A stretch of 64,000 nt of DNA, from positions 2,232,001 through 2,296,000 of the forward strand of contig NZ_CP120653.1 in assembly GCF_030545015.1 (NCBI RefSeq). Reading direction: 5' to 3'. The position numbers were made by a program, and so were the translations under genes. Every line of letters begins with the position of its first letter. Position 1 is the first letter of the stretch. Below the pieces are notes generated by a model. The model did no database searches. It had not been told where the DNA came from and was given only the letters and a program-made list of their open reading frames with translations. Positions 35,061 to 43,567 of the stretch are shown in pieces. Source of the DNA: Myroides sp. JBRI-B21084 (GTDB lineage Bacteria > Bacteroidota > Bacteroidia > Flavobacteriales > Flavobacteriaceae).

Positions 35061-36113
35061 ATGTTAGAAAACAAAGATCAAAACAAAACCGCGTTAGCTC
35101 AGTTAGGAGAATTTGGTTTAATTAATCATATTACCCAAAACTTTACAATTCAACAGCAATCAACCATAAAAGCAATTGGCGACGATGCCGCTGTGTTAGA
35201 TTTTAAATCGAAAAAAACGCTTGTAACTACTGATTTTTTGGTAGAAGGCGTGCATTTTGATTTAAGTTACATGCCATTGAAACATTTAGGTTATAAAGCA
35301 GTAGTAGTAAATATATCAGACGTATGTGCTATGAATGCCACTCCAACTCAAATCACGGTTTCTATTGCTGTTTCTAATCGTTTTCCGTTAGAAGCAATCG
35401 AAGAATTGTACGAGGGTATTCGCTTGGCTTGCCAATTTTATAAAGTTGATTTAATTGGTGGCGATACCACATCAAGTACAACAGGTTTACTTATTAGTGT
35501 TACTGCTTTAGGCGAAGCAAACAAATCCGAAATTGCGTACCGTTCGGGTGCAAATGAAAACGATTTGTTGGTAGTTACCGGCGATATAGGATCGGCTTAT
35601 ATGGGCTTGCAGGTATTAGAGCGCGAAAAGCAAGTGTTTTTGGTGAATCCAAATAATCAGCCCGATTTAGAAAATTACTCCTACATAGTTGAACGCCAGT
35701 TAAAACCTGAAGCGCGTACCGATGTGAAAGATTTGTTGGCAAAATTAAACGTGCAACCAACAGCCATGATTGATGTGTCCGATGGCATTTCTTCAGAAAT
35801 TATGCATATCTGTAAAGCATCAAACGTAGGTTGTAATTTGTACGAAGAAAAGCTACCTTTAGATCCACAATTTATTAATGTTTGTGAAGAATTTAATTTA
35901 GATAGTACAACCATTGCTATTAACTGCGGCGAAGATTATGAGTTGCTTTTTACTATTGCAATGACCGATTTTGATAAAATTAAAGGAAATCCGAACTTTA
36001 CCGTAATTGGTCACATGACTGCCCAACAAGAAGGAATGCATTTAATAACACGCGAAAACACTAAGCTACCATTAAAAGCGCGCGGTTGGAACGCGTTAAA
36101 CCAAGAAGATTAA
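35061..36113 (+). CDS. thiL: thiamine-monophosphate kinase
   Basis: Last step of thiamine diphosphate synthesis: phosphorylates TMP with ATP. 350 residues of the PurM-like fold. Visible: ELGEFGLI near the N-terminus (in LAQLGEFGLINHI), AIGDDAAVLDF with Mg-binding Asp pair (about residues 40-46), TTDFLVEGVHFD, GGDTTSSTTG, and ISDVCAMNA. The C-terminal half shows DVSDGISSEIMHICKAS and NCGEDYELLFTI. Length is normal. A TPP riboswitch is not seen. It is followed by an outer-membrane-like protein 15 bp on. Confidence 0.95.
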   Translation: MLENKDQNKTALAQLGEFGLINHITQNFTIQQQSTIKAIGDDAAVLDFKSKKTLVTTDFLVEGVHFDLSYMPLKHLGYKAVVVNISDVCAMNATPTQITVSIAVSNRFPLEAIEELYEGIRLACQFYKVDLIGGDTTSSTTGLLISVTALGEANKSEIAYRSGANENDLLVVTGDIGSAYMGLQVLEREKQVFLVNPNNQPDLENYSYIVERQLKPEARTDVKDLLAKLNVQPTAMIDVSDGISSEIMHICKASNVGCNLYEEKLPLDPQFINVCEEFNLDSTTIAINCGEDYELLFTIAMTDFDKIKGNPNFTVIGHMTAQQEGMHLITRENTKLPLKARGWNALNQED

Positions 36114-36128
36114 TACAAATACATATTT

Positions 36129-37289
36129 ATGAAAAATTTCTTTATTATTTTAAACATGTTTGCTTGTGTAAGCGTATTTGCACAGTCAAAATTTGAATCA
36201 GGATTTTATATTGATAATTCTGGTACTAAATTTATAGGTGAAATTTCAGAAATTAACCCAAATGTTTTTCCTTCTGAGTTTTACTTTAAAAATGAAAACG
36301 GTGAAACTAAAATTCAAACCAACACTGTTAAAGAACTTAAATACGGAGTTTTACTTCTTGAAAAAAAACAATTTAAATTCGACCCTACAATACGTTTTGA
36401 AATTCAAAATTTAAATTCAGAAAGAGAGTTTAATTTAGTAAATGCATATGATTTTGTAGAACTACTCGTAGATGGTGATTTTAAGTTGTATCGTTACAAA
36501 AAAAATGGTGTTTCTACTTTTTTATATCAAAATTTGAATGGTGATTTAGTTCCATTGTTATATAAAAAATATGTAACGCAAAGAACTACCATTATTGAAA
36601 ATAGCGAATTTAAAAAGCAGCTGTGGAGAGAAGTTAAAAATGAAAAATATACTAGTTTTGATCGATACACTTATTTAAAATACAGAGCTGATGACCTAGA
36701 AGATTATTTTAAAGAAGCAAACGGAATTTCATTTAAAAGAGAAAAGAAAGGACAAGTAATTTTTAATTTATACGCAGGTTATTCAATGCATACCATGGAT
36801 ATTTCTTTTTTATCCGATTTACCTGCAAAAACACATCAAGGGTTAACAATAATGCCTGAAATTGAATGTTTGTATAATCGCAATGTTAAAAACCCTGTAG
36901 GATTTTATGTGAGTGCTAAGTTACATTCTTTTAAAGAGAATTTTGTTGAACCGTATGAAAGATACAACTGGAATCATAAGGTAGATTATCAATCAATATT
37001 TGTTACATTAGGTGTTAAAAAGTATTTTATGTCTACCAAAAAGGTACAGCCTTTTGCTAAGTTTGGTTTTGCAATAAACAATCCTATAAAAGGAAAAATC
37101 GAGTCACCAGTAGATTCATGGCGTTTAAATCTTATTGTTTTAGAAAGATACAGCGGAGGGTTTAATTCAGGAGTTGGTGTTAAACTATATAACAAATTTT
37201 TACTAGAAGTAGATTATGATTTTGCTTTTAAAACAGCTTATATAGATAAAAATACAGCGTTAAATTTAAAAGTTGGATATTCTTTCTAA
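36129..37289 (+). CDS. secreted or outer-membrane protein, unknown
   Basis: 386 residues with a Sec signal peptide (MKNFFIILNMFACVSVFAQ, cut after AQ). The first half (GFYIDNSGTKFIGEISEINPN) looks like a beta-rich domain. The second half alternates aromatic and polar residues and ends with an aromatic residue (NLKVGYSF), like small outer-membrane beta-barrels; this is a resemblance only. It lies 15 bp after thiL and may be co-transcribed, though a functional link to thiamine is not obvious. Similar proteins are common in the phylum. No family name is given. Confidence 0.7.
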   Translation: MKNFFIILNMFACVSVFAQSKFESGFYIDNSGTKFIGEISEINPNVFPSEFYFKNENGETKIQTNTVKELKYGVLLLEKKQFKFDPTIRFEIQNLNSEREFNLVNAYDFVELLVDGDFKLYRYKKNGVSTFLYQNLNGDLVPLLYKKYVTQRTTIIENSEFKKQLWREVKNEKYTSFDRYTYLKYRADDLEDYFKEANGISFKREKKGQVIFNLYAGYSMHTMDISFLSDLPAKTHQGLTIMPEIECLYNRNVKNPVGFYVSAKLHSFKENFVEPYERYNWNHKVDYQSIFVTLGVKKYFMSTKKVQPFAKFGFAINNPIKGKIESPVDSWRLNLIVLERYSGGFNSGVGVKLYNKFLLEVDYDFAFKTAYIDKNTALNLKVGYSF

Positions 37290-37290
37290 A

Positions 37291-37326
37291 CAAAAAAACC
37301 AGAATGTAAAAATTCTGGTTTTTTTG
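37291..37326. terminator. bidirectional terminator, convergent genes
   Basis: CAAAAAAACCAGAAT pairs with ATTCTGGTTTTTTTG across a 6-base loop. It lies between the plus-strand membrane-like gene and the minus-strand aspA. Confidence 0.85.
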
Positions 37327-37330
37327 TTTA

Positions 37331-38725
37331 TTAATGTGAATTCAACATATTTTTAGGATCTAAATAGCGATCTAATTCTTCTTTGGTAAGTATGTTTTGT
37401 TCTAAAATTAAATCGTACACACTGCGGTTTTCTTCTAACGCTTGTTTGGCAATTTTAGTACTGTTTTTATAACCAATTATTGGGTTTAAAGCAGTTACAA
37501 TACCTATGCTGTTTTGCACTTCGGCTTTTAAATGTTCGGTGTTGGCTGTAATTCCTTCAATACATTCTACACGCAATGTTTCAATGGCATTGGTTAAAAT
37601 TTCAATCGATTCAAATAGCGTTAATGCAATAATAGGTTCCATTACGTTTAATTGTAATTGACCTGCTTCGGCTGCTAAGCATACGGTTGTTTCGTTGCCA
37701 ATAACTTTAAAACACACCTGATTTACTACTTCGGGTATTACTGGATTTACTTTTCCAGGCATTATAGACGAGCCAGGTTGTTTAGCGGGTAAGTTAATTT
37801 CGAACAATCCTGTACGGGGCCCCGATGCCAGCAAGCGCAAATCGTTACAAACTTTAGAAAGTTTAATGGCTAATTTTTTTAAAGCTCCTGCATAAGCTAT
37901 AAAACTACTGGTGTCTGATGTAGCTTCAACCAAGTTTTCGGCCATTTTAACGGGTTCGTTAAGAAAAGTGGCTAATTTTTCGGCACATAATTGTGCGTAT
38001 CCTTTTGGTGCGTTTAAACCTGTGCCAATGGCAGTTGCCCCCATGTTTATTTCTAAAAATTGATAGGCTTGACTTTGAATAAATGGAATTTCTTTTTTAA
38101 GAGTAATGGCAAAAGCTTCAAATTCTTGTCCTAAGGTCATAGGCACAGCATCTTGCAATTGGGTGCGCCCCATTTTTATAACGTTTTCAAATTCTTTTGC
38201 TTTGCGATCTAAACTAAAAAAAAGTTTTTCAAGCGAATCAGTAATTTGTTTAGATGATTGAAATAAAGCTAGTTTTAAAGCAGTGGGGTAGGCATCGTTT
38301 GTTGATTGCGAAAGGTTTACATGATCGTTAGGCGAACAAAATTGATAAGTGCCTTTTTCATGTCCCATGTGTTCTAAAGCAATGTTGGCAATAACTTCAT
38401 TTGCATTCATGTTTACCGATGTTCCTGCGCCGCCCTGAATCATATCAATAGGAAACTCGGTTAAATGTTGTTCATTTAAAAGTGTATTGCAAGCAAATGA
38501 AATGGCATCTTTCAACGTACTGTTAATTAATCCTAATTGAAAATTGGTTTCAACAGCAGCTAATTTTACTAATGCTAACGATTTTATAAAAACAGGGTAG
38601 TGGTTTAATTTGTAGTTTGATATTTTAAAGTTGTTAATGGCGCGTTGCGTTTGTACGCCGTAATAGGCTTTTTTAGGTACTTGTAAATCGCCCAATAAGT
38701 CTGTTTCTGTTCTAAAAGAATTCAT
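37331..38725 (-). CDS. aspA: aspartate ammonia-lyase
   Basis: Splits aspartate to fumarate and ammonia, cytoplasmic. 464 residues of the aspartase/fumarase superfamily. The start matches aspartase (TETDLLGDLQVPKKAYYGVQ). The signature SS loop GSSIMPGKVNPVIPE with catalytic serine lies near residue 310, and NEVIANIALE with the substrate-binding TSVNMNANEV at about residue 105. The similar class II fumarase is the main alternative; the N-terminus and the TxDLLG pattern favour aspartase. It is monocistronic. Confidence 0.9.
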   Translation of the reverse strand: MNSFRTETDLLGDLQVPKKAYYGVQTQRAINNFKISNYKLNHYPVFIKSLALVKLAAVETNFQLGLINSTLKDAISFACNTLLNEQHLTEFPIDMIQGGAGTSVNMNANEVIANIALEHMGHEKGTYQFCSPNDHVNLSQSTNDAYPTALKLALFQSSKQITDSLEKLFFSLDRKAKEFENVIKMGRTQLQDAVPMTLGQEFEAFAITLKKEIPFIQSQAYQFLEINMGATAIGTGLNAPKGYAQLCAEKLATFLNEPVKMAENLVEATSDTSSFIAYAGALKKLAIKLSKVCNDLRLLASGPRTGLFEINLPAKQPGSSIMPGKVNPVIPEVVNQVCFKVIGNETTVCLAAEAGQLQLNVMEPIIALTLFESIEILTNAIETLRVECIEGITANTEHLKAEVQNSIGIVTALNPIIGYKNSTKIAKQALEENRSVYDLILEQNILTKEELDRYLDPKNMLNSH

Positions 38726-38794
38726 ACTTTTTTATTTAAAAGTACAAAAATGTTTTCTTTTATCCTTTAAACAGCGCTTATATTAACAAAAATT

Positions 38795-39151
38795 TTAAAA
38801 AAAGTAATAGGCGTTTGTTATATGGTTAATTTCGGTTTCTGCGCCAATAAGTATCGATATAATATCTAAACTAACTTCGTAATCTAAATTTTTACTTTCA
38901 ATAAAAGCGTTTGTAGCTTCTAAAATAAGCTTTATTTTCTTATTGTTTACAAAGCTTTCAGGTTCGCCAAATGCAGTTGATGTTCTTGTTTTTACTTCAA
39001 TAATTGCCAATATATTTTCTTTGGTGGCAATAATATCAATTTCGGCTTTTTTGTAACGGTAATTTGTTTCTAAAATGGTATATCCATTTTTAACCAAATA
39101 CGTTTTAGCTAAGTTTTCACCTGCTTTACCAATGTCGTTGTGTTGTGCCAT
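38795..39151 (-). CDS. yraN: UPF0102 endonuclease-like protein
   Basis: 118 residues, restriction-endonuclease-like fold of the Holliday-junction resolvase type. Pattern: AGENLAKTYLVKNGYTIL at the N-terminus, then KKAEIDIIA and AIIEVKTRTS, in which the conserved Asp, Glu and Lys suggest a metal site. The family function is not proven. The start ATG overlaps the stop of the S66 peptidase by one base, so the two are translationally coupled. Confidence 0.93.
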   Translation of the reverse strand: MAQHNDIGKAGENLAKTYLVKNGYTILETNYRYKKAEIDIIATKENILAIIEVKTRTSTAFGEPESFVNNKKIKLILEATNAFIESKNLDYEVSLDIISILIGAETEINHITNAYYFF

Positions 39152-40047
39152 TAATCATAGGTTAAAGTTGTGGTGGTTGCATTGATATCTAAAGTTACGT
39201 TAGTACCTAATTTTAATGCGCGATTATCAGGGATATGACCAGCCGGAAAATCAAAACAAATAGGAAAGTGGTATTCTTTACACAGTGCTAATATAATTTG
39301 TTTCACGTCATAGCCAAAAGGTATTTGGTTGTCGTGCATATCGGTCATTCCACCAATAATCAATCCATTTAAATCATCAAAATAACCATTGCGTTTTAAG
39401 TTGTAAAACATTCTATCTATATGATACAAATATTCGTCTAAATCTTCTAAAAATAAAATTTTACCTTTTGTGTTTATTGTCGATTTTGAACCCAATAAAC
39501 TGTAAATAATAGATAAGTTACCACCAACCAATTCGCCTTTAGCAGTCCCCATTTTATTACTTGCGTTAGTTGGGATTGTAAATTGGTAAGGAGTGTTAAA
39601 AAGGGCGTTTTTTAAAGTTTCTTTAGCAGTTTCTAACGCATTTGGTACCGAAAAGGGCATAATGGCATGTATGGTAGTTACTCCTAAATTGTGAATATGG
39701 CTATGTAAAACGGTAATATCACTAAAGCCAATAATCCATTTTGGATTTTTTAAAAAAGCAGTAAAATCAATAGCATCAATAATTCTAACCGTACCATAAC
39801 CACCGCGCGCCACCCAAATGGCTTTAATATTGGGGTTGTTTAACATTTGTTGTAAATCGTTGGTACGCAGCAAATCGGTGCCGCCTAATTGGTTTACGTT
39901 AACATCTATAGTTGCGCCAAATTCAACTTGCAACCCCCATTCTTCTAAAAGAGCAACTGCGTTTGCAGCCGCATCGCGTGAAAAACTTCTGGCGGTACAA
40001 AGTATGCCAACCGTATCGCCTTTCTGTAAGTATGCTGGTAAAATCAT
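39151..40047 (-). CDS. ldcA: LD-carboxypeptidase (S66 family)
   Basis: Trims the terminal D-Ala from muropeptides during peptidoglycan recycling in LdcA-like families; some relatives hydrolyse microcin C instead. 298 residues. Marks: GDTVGILCTARSF (N-terminal strand), IWVARGGYGTVRIIDAID near residue 80-90, with the catalytic Ser nearby in GFSDITVLHSH (about residue 108), FLEDLDEYLYHIDRM, and GHIPDNRALKLG with the catalytic His at the C-terminus. No signal peptide, so cytoplasmic. It leads the pair with yraN. Confidence 0.88.
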   Translation of the reverse strand: MILPAYLQKGDTVGILCTARSFSRDAAANAVALLEEWGLQVEFGATIDVNVNQLGGTDLLRTNDLQQMLNNPNIKAIWVARGGYGTVRIIDAIDFTAFLKNPKWIIGFSDITVLHSHIHNLGVTTIHAIMPFSVPNALETAKETLKNALFNTPYQFTIPTNASNKMGTAKGELVGGNLSIIYSLLGSKSTINTKGKILFLEDLDEYLYHIDRMFYNLKRNGYFDDLNGLIIGGMTDMHDNQIPFGYDVKQIILALCKEYHFPICFDFPAGHIPDNRALKLGTNVTLDINATTTTLTYD

Positions 40048-40149
40048 GTTCTATGTTTTAAACAAATGTATTAAATCAGAATTTGTTCTTTATAAAACAA
40101 ATAACATTTCTTTAAGTTTTCTTCCTATTTATATATAGTTTAAATTCAT

Positions 40150-40157
40150 TAAATTTG
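40150..40157 (+). promoter_or_regulatory. -7 promoter element for the bacilliredoxin gene
   Basis: TAAATTTG matches TAnnTTTG exactly and lies 24 bp before the ATG at 40182. A -33 box at good spacing was not clear. Confidence 0.5.
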
Positions 40158-40181
40158 TGAAAAATTTTAAAATACAAAATT

Positions 40182-40592
40182 ATGTATCCAGAAGAAATAG
40201 TAAAACCAATGCAAGAAGAATTAACTTCGGCAGGTTTTGAAGCATTATATACAGCAAACGAAGTAACAAACGCATTGGCACAAGAAGGTACTACATTAGT
40301 AGTAGTAAATTCGGTTTGTGGTTGTGCAGCACGTAACGCACGTCCGGGAGCAGTTATGAGTTTAAGCAACACTAAAAAACCTGCAAACATTGTTACTGTT
40401 TTTGCAGGTGTTCATAAAGAAGCAGTTGACGCAGCGCGTGAAAAAATGTTTCCTTTTCCACCATCATCACCATCAATGGCATTGTTTAAAAACGGCGAAT
40501 TAGTGCATATGTTAGAACGCCACCATATTGAAGGAAATCCTGCTGAAATTATTGCAGAAAATTTAAAAGAAGCTTATAACGAACATTGTTAA
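40182..40592 (+). CDS. bacilliredoxin BrxA/BrxB family protein
   Basis: 136 residues, thioredoxin-like fold, YphP/YqiW family. The active site is a CGC motif (VNSVCGCAARNARPGA) at about residues 46-48, used in B. subtilis to remove bacillithiol from mixed disulfides. Bacillithiol occurs in some Bacteroidota, so this fits. The head MYPEEIVKPMQEEL is diagnostic. It is monocistronic with its own promoter and terminator. No partner Bsh or Brx reductase gene is visible nearby. Confidence 0.93.
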   Translation: MYPEEIVKPMQEELTSAGFEALYTANEVTNALAQEGTTLVVVNSVCGCAARNARPGAVMSLSNTKKPANIVTVFAGVHKEAVDAAREKMFPFPPSSPSMALFKNGELVHMLERHHIEGNPAEIIAENLKEAYNEHC

Positions 40593-40611
40593 TTATTAGT
40601 TTTATATACAC

Positions 40612-40645
40612 AAAAATCTACTGAATTTCGGTAGATTTTTTTTTT
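40612..40645 (+). terminator. terminator after bacilliredoxin
   Basis: AAAAATCTACTGAA pairs with TTCGGTAGATTTTT (one G-T pair), followed by five more T. It lies about 20 bp past the stop codon. Confidence 0.8.
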
Positions 40646-40649
40646 GTTG

Positions 40650-40657
40650 TATATTTG
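40650..40657 (+). promoter_or_regulatory. -7 promoter element for the acyltransferase gene
   Basis: TATATTTG matches TAnnTTTG fully and lies directly after the previous terminator. Transcription would start at about 40662-40664, which bears on the choice of start codon: the TTG at 40666 would be almost leaderless, the GTG at 40675 leaves about 12 bases. Confidence 0.55.
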
Positions 40658-40674
40658 AACATAAATTGTATAAA

Positions 40675-41406
40675 GTGCACAAAATTATTTCTTATCCGTT
40701 AAGTATCATATATTATTTATTATTAAGTTTTAGTTTGTTGTTGTTTCACCCTATACAATGGGTGTGCTTAAAATTATTTGGTTATCAGGCACATAAAACA
40801 AGTGTTGATTTGTTGCAATGGTGTTTAATGCGCAGTGCAAATATATTAGGAACAACATTTAACGTGCAAGGGCGTGAAAAGCTACCCTTAAACCAACCAA
40901 TTATTTATGTTGCAAATCATCAGTCAATGTTTGATATTGTATCAATCATTTGGTTTTTAAGAGCAACACATCCTAAATTTGTAAGTAAAAAAGAATTAGG
41001 AAAAGGCATACCAAGTGTTTCGTTTAATTTAAAACACGGTGGATCGGTTTTAATTGACCGAAACGATCCAAAGCAAGCACTTCCCGCAATAAAGGGCTTA
41101 GGACAATACATACAAAAGTACAAGCGTGCCGCTGTGATTTTTCCAGAAGGAACACGTTCTAAAAACGGAAAACCTAAACGTTTTTCAGAAAACGGCGTGA
41201 AAATGCTTTGTAAATTTGCACCCGATGCCTATGTAGTGCCTTTAACCATAAACAATTCATGGAAAATGTTCCGCTTTGGCATGTTTCCAATGGGCTTAGC
41301 AAGCGCTATAAAATTACAAGTACACGATGCTATTAAAGTATCCGATTGTGATTTTGAAACGCTGTTTAATAAAACAACAGAAACCATAATTTCTGATATA
41401 AAATAA
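40675..41406 (+). CDS. plsC: 1-acyl-sn-glycerol-3-phosphate acyltransferase
   Basis: Adds the second acyl chain to make phosphatidic acid at the inner membrane. About 243 residues. An N-terminal hydrophobic anchor (IISYPLSIIYYLLLSFSLLLF) leads into the acyltransferase domain: block I NHQSMFD with HX4D catalytic pair at about residue 83-88, block III FPEGTRSKNGKPKRFSENG near residue 160, and the PLTINNSWKMF block. No ATG is near; GTG 40675 is preferred over TTG 40666 because of the promoter position. It is followed 31 bp on by an acyl-ACP desaturase gene, a lipid-linked pair. Confidence 0.9.
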   Translation: MHKIISYPLSIIYYLLLSFSLLLFHPIQWVCLKLFGYQAHKTSVDLLQWCLMRSANILGTTFNVQGREKLPLNQPIIYVANHQSMFDIVSIIWFLRATHPKFVSKKELGKGIPSVSFNLKHGGSVLIDRNDPKQALPAIKGLGQYIQKYKRAAVIFPEGTRSKNGKPKRFSENGVKMLCKFAPDAYVVPLTINNSWKMFRFGMFPMGLASAIKLQVHDAIKVSDCDFETLFNKTTETIISDIK

Positions 41407-41437
41407 CGCAACAATAGTTGTATAAAATAGTAAACAA

Positions 41438-42442
41438 ATGTCAATTCAAAATGTTCGGTTAGAAGTAATGCAGTTCTTAGAAAAGAACATCGATTCTTTT
41501 GTACAGAATTATTTAATTCCTGTAGAAAAAATCTGGCAACCTTCAGATATGTTACCCGATTCACAAAACGAAAATTTTCTTGAAGAAGTTAAAGAATTAC
41601 AAGCATACGCTAAAGAATTACCTTACGATTTTTGGGTGGTTTTAGTAGGCGATACCATTACCGAAGAAGCTTTACCAACTTACGAGTCGTGGTTGTTAGA
41701 TGTGGACGGAGTTGACCAACGCGGCGGTGAAAACGGAGATGGAAACGGATGGGCTAAATGGATACGCCACTGGACAGGCGAAGAAAACCGTCACGGTGAT
41801 TTATTAAATAAATATTTATATTTATCGGGCCGCGTGAACATGCGCGAAGTTGAAATTACAACACACCATTTAATTAACGATGGGTTTGATCCAGGTACCG
41901 ACCGCGATCCGTATAAAAACTTTGTATTTACCAGTTTTCAAGAACTAGCAACTTACGTATCGCACAACCGCGTGGCACAAATGGCTAAAAAATTTGGCGA
42001 CCATAAGCTTTCTAAAATTTGTAAATTAATTGCTGGCGATGAAATGCGCCATCACCATGCTTATTCTGAATTTGTGGAACGTATTTTTCAAGTAGATCCT
42101 TCGGAAATGATGAATGCTTTTCATTACATGATGAAGAAAAAAATTACAATGCCTGCAAACTTAATTCGCGAATCGGGTGGGGCAATAGGCGATGCTTTTC
42201 ACCATTTTTCAGAATCGGCTCAGCGCATTGGCGTGTACACCTCTATGGATTATGTAGATATCTTAAACAAATTAATTAAGCGTTGGGAAATCGATAAAAT
42301 AAATAATTTAACCGACGAAGCAGAAAAAGCACGCGATTATTTGATGAAATTACCCGATCGTATGGCTAAATTAGCCGATCGTATGAAAATTGCCGATGAA
42401 TCACATGTTTTTAAATGGGTTACACCTGCAATTATTAAATAA
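41438..42442 (+). CDS. acyl-ACP desaturase
   Basis: Soluble di-iron desaturase (fatty acid desaturase type 2) that introduces a double bond into acyl-ACP. 334 residues. The two iron-binding motifs are visible: EENRHGD at about residue 111 and DEMRHHHAYSEF at about residue 197, both of the ExxH type with Glu and His ligands. Length and order are typical of the family. It lies 31 bp after plsC and is probably co-transcribed with it, linking double-bond formation with phospholipid assembly. No ferredoxin gene is next to it. Confidence 0.93.
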   Translation: MSIQNVRLEVMQFLEKNIDSFVQNYLIPVEKIWQPSDMLPDSQNENFLEEVKELQAYAKELPYDFWVVLVGDTITEEALPTYESWLLDVDGVDQRGGENGDGNGWAKWIRHWTGEENRHGDLLNKYLYLSGRVNMREVEITTHHLINDGFDPGTDRDPYKNFVFTSFQELATYVSHNRVAQMAKKFGDHKLSKICKLIAGDEMRHHHAYSEFVERIFQVDPSEMMNAFHYMMKKKITMPANLIRESGGAIGDAFHHFSESAQRIGVYTSMDYVDILNKLIKRWEIDKINNLTDEAEKARDYLMKLPDRMAKLADRMKIADESHVFKWVTPAIIK

Positions 42443-42448
42443 ATCAAC

Positions 42449-42476
42449 AAGCCGATAGTAATATCGGCTTTTTTAA
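42449..42476 (+). terminator. terminator after the desaturase gene
   Basis: AAGCCGATA pairs with TATCGGCTT across a 4-base loop, followed by T5-A-A-T5. It lies 7 bp past the stop. Confidence 0.85.
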
Positions 42477-42492
42477 TTTTTTATTCTCAACC

Positions 42493-42521
42493 TTTGTTTC
42501 TTTGAACGTTAAATAAATTTC
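42493..42521 (+). promoter_or_regulatory. promoter of the HD-domain gene
   Basis: TTTG, 17-bp spacer, then TAAATTTC, one base off the -7 consensus. It ends 21 bp before the ATG at 42543. Confidence 0.6.
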
Positions 42522-42542
42522 AATACTAGTTAATATTATAAA

Positions 42543-43187
42543 ATGAATTACATTCAACAAACCATACAATTTGTAAAAGCCGAATTAGAAGGGGCCGAAG
42601 CTGGGCACGACTGGTTTCATATTCAACGCGTTTACAAAAACGCTTTACACATTTTAAAAACCGAAAAAGCTAATGAACAAGTTGTGGTTTTAGCGGCTTT
42701 GTTACATGATATTGCCGATAGTAAATTTTTTAATGGCGACGAATCTATTGGGCCTAAAAAAGCAATGGATTTTATGACCTCTATTGATATAAACGATGAG
42801 GTTAAAAATCATGTGGTAAAAATTATTGAAAACATATCGTTTAAAGGCGGTAATTTTAATCGTAATTTTCATTCTATAGAATTGGATATTGTGCAAGATG
42901 CCGATAGATTAGATGCCATTGGCGCTATTGGTATTGCCCGTACATTTAATTACGGCGGCTTTAAAAACACCCCCATGCACAACCCCGATATTCCACCAAA
43001 ATTAAACATGACTAAGCAAGAGTATAAAGCGCATAATGGCACAACTATTAATCATTTTTACGAAAAACTACTACTTTTAAAAGATTTAATGAATACCCAA
43101 ACTGCTAAACACTTAGCCGAAAAACGCCATGCGTATATGCTGGGTTTTTTAGATCAGTTTTTTAATGAATGGGAAGGGAAGGTGTAA
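42543..43187 (+). CDS. HD-domain phosphohydrolase
   Basis: 214 residues, all helical, cytoplasmic. HD-superfamily ligands are visible: GHDWFHIQRVYKNA (first His, about residue 22), ALLHDIADSKF (His-Asp, about residues 55-56), and QDADRLDAIGAIGIARTF (last Asp). The pattern is that of YedJ-like proteins, which hydrolyse nucleotides or other phosphomonoesters; the real substrate is unknown. It has its own promoter. Downstream comes the repeat-rich zone with no plus-strand gene. Confidence 0.9.
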   Translation: MNYIQQTIQFVKAELEGAEAGHDWFHIQRVYKNALHILKTEKANEQVVVLAALLHDIADSKFFNGDESIGPKKAMDFMTSIDINDEVKNHVVKIIENISFKGGNFNRNFHSIELDIVQDADRLDAIGAIGIARTFNYGGFKNTPMHNPDIPPKLNMTKQEYKAHNGTTINHFYEKLLLLKDLMNTQTAKHLAEKRHAYMLGFLDQFFNEWEGKV

Positions 43188-43290
43188 TTTGTTGAAAGGG
43201 TTAATCGTTTATTTGATGATTTGTTGAATTGTTGAATTGATGATTTGGTTAATTGATGAATTGATTATGTTATGTTTCGTTTGTCACATT
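43188..43290. repeat. degenerate TTGATGAATTG-type short repeats
   Basis: About 80 bp of overlapping variants of TTGTTGAATTG and TTGATGATTTG. This is simple slippage-type DNA, with no ORF or fold. It marks the left edge of the repeat-rich region around the T9SS genes and would form the 3' end of the fragment described at 43301-43372. Confidence 0.6.
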
Positions 43291-43298
43291 GAGTCTGA

Positions 43299-43350
43299 GG
43301 TCACTGAGCTTCGGTCACTGAGCTTGTCGAAGTGCCGAAGTGCCCAAGCA
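43299..43350 (+). repeat. 52-bp repeat, left arm of inverted pair
   Basis: Begins GGTCACTGAGCTTCGG and ends CGAAGTGCCGAAGTGCCCAAGCA. It matches the reverse complement of 45793-45845 over nearly its whole length, with the last 36 bases differing by about one base. Inside it the GTCACTGAGC unit is itself repeated twice. It falls within the coding part of a degraded MKNKL start (43301-43372). Confidence 0.85.
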
Positions 43351-43372
43351 TGGTGTGTAGTTTATTTTTCAT
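43301..43372 (-). pseudogene. remnant 5' end of a T9SS-type gene (MKNKL start)
   Basis: From ATG 43370-43372 the minus strand reads MKNKLHTMLGHFGTSTSSVTEAQ and stops. The first five codons and some 75 bp upstream are nearly the same as the start region of the 658-residue T9SS gene (45544). After codon 7 the frame enters the 52-bp repeat, which brings a stop. It looks like the start of a lost or rearranged paralogue broken by repeat insertion. Expression is unlikely to give a working protein. Confidence 0.5.
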
Positions 43373-43440
43373 AGTTATGTATGTTGTTGAATCGTTGATT
43401 TGTTTAATTGTTGAGATCCCTCGTTGCCTCGGGATGACAA
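43359..43440. repeat. about 75-bp direct repeat, copy A (gene start region)
   Basis: Contains, on the minus strand, TCATCCCGAGGCAACGAGGG, then GATCTCAACAATTAAACAAATCAACGATT-like spacer, then AACTATGAAAAATAAACTAC. Copy B lies at 45533-45605 in the same orientation with roughly 85 percent identity by eye. The unit is a gene start region, so the 658-residue gene lies between two copies of its own leader. Confidence 0.75.
43413..43440 (+). repeat. short interspersed palindromic repeat, type GAGATCCCTCG
   Basis: GAGATCCCTCGTTGCCTCGGGATGACAA. A hairpin can form from ATCCC and GGGAT. A near-identical copy (one or two changes) lies at 45581-45605. Such repeats are widespread in flavobacterial genomes as I recall. 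Confidence 0.7.
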
Positions 43441-43482
43441 GGAATAGTATAAAAATAATAAAAAAGGTGTTAAAAGCAGAAT

Positions 43483-43514
43483 AACTCCGAAAGTCTTGAA
43501 ACACTATCGGAGTT
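43483..43514 (-). terminator. terminator of the 658-residue T9SS gene
   Basis: AACTCCGA and TCGGAGTT form the outer stem, with a further AGT/ACT pairing inside. It lies 54 bp past the stop. Its layout closely resembles the terminator of the 1608-residue gene (45747-45779). Confidence 0.7.
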
Positions 43515-43567
43515 TGTTTATTTACATATTATAACTTTATAACCATTTCACTTTTTAACAATAAAAC

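Noticed and set aside
43301..43504. 67-codon minus-strand frame read as one gene
   Set aside because: It runs through a terminator and two repeat units before reaching the MKNKL start; only the last 23 codons have a meaning, as a remnant start.
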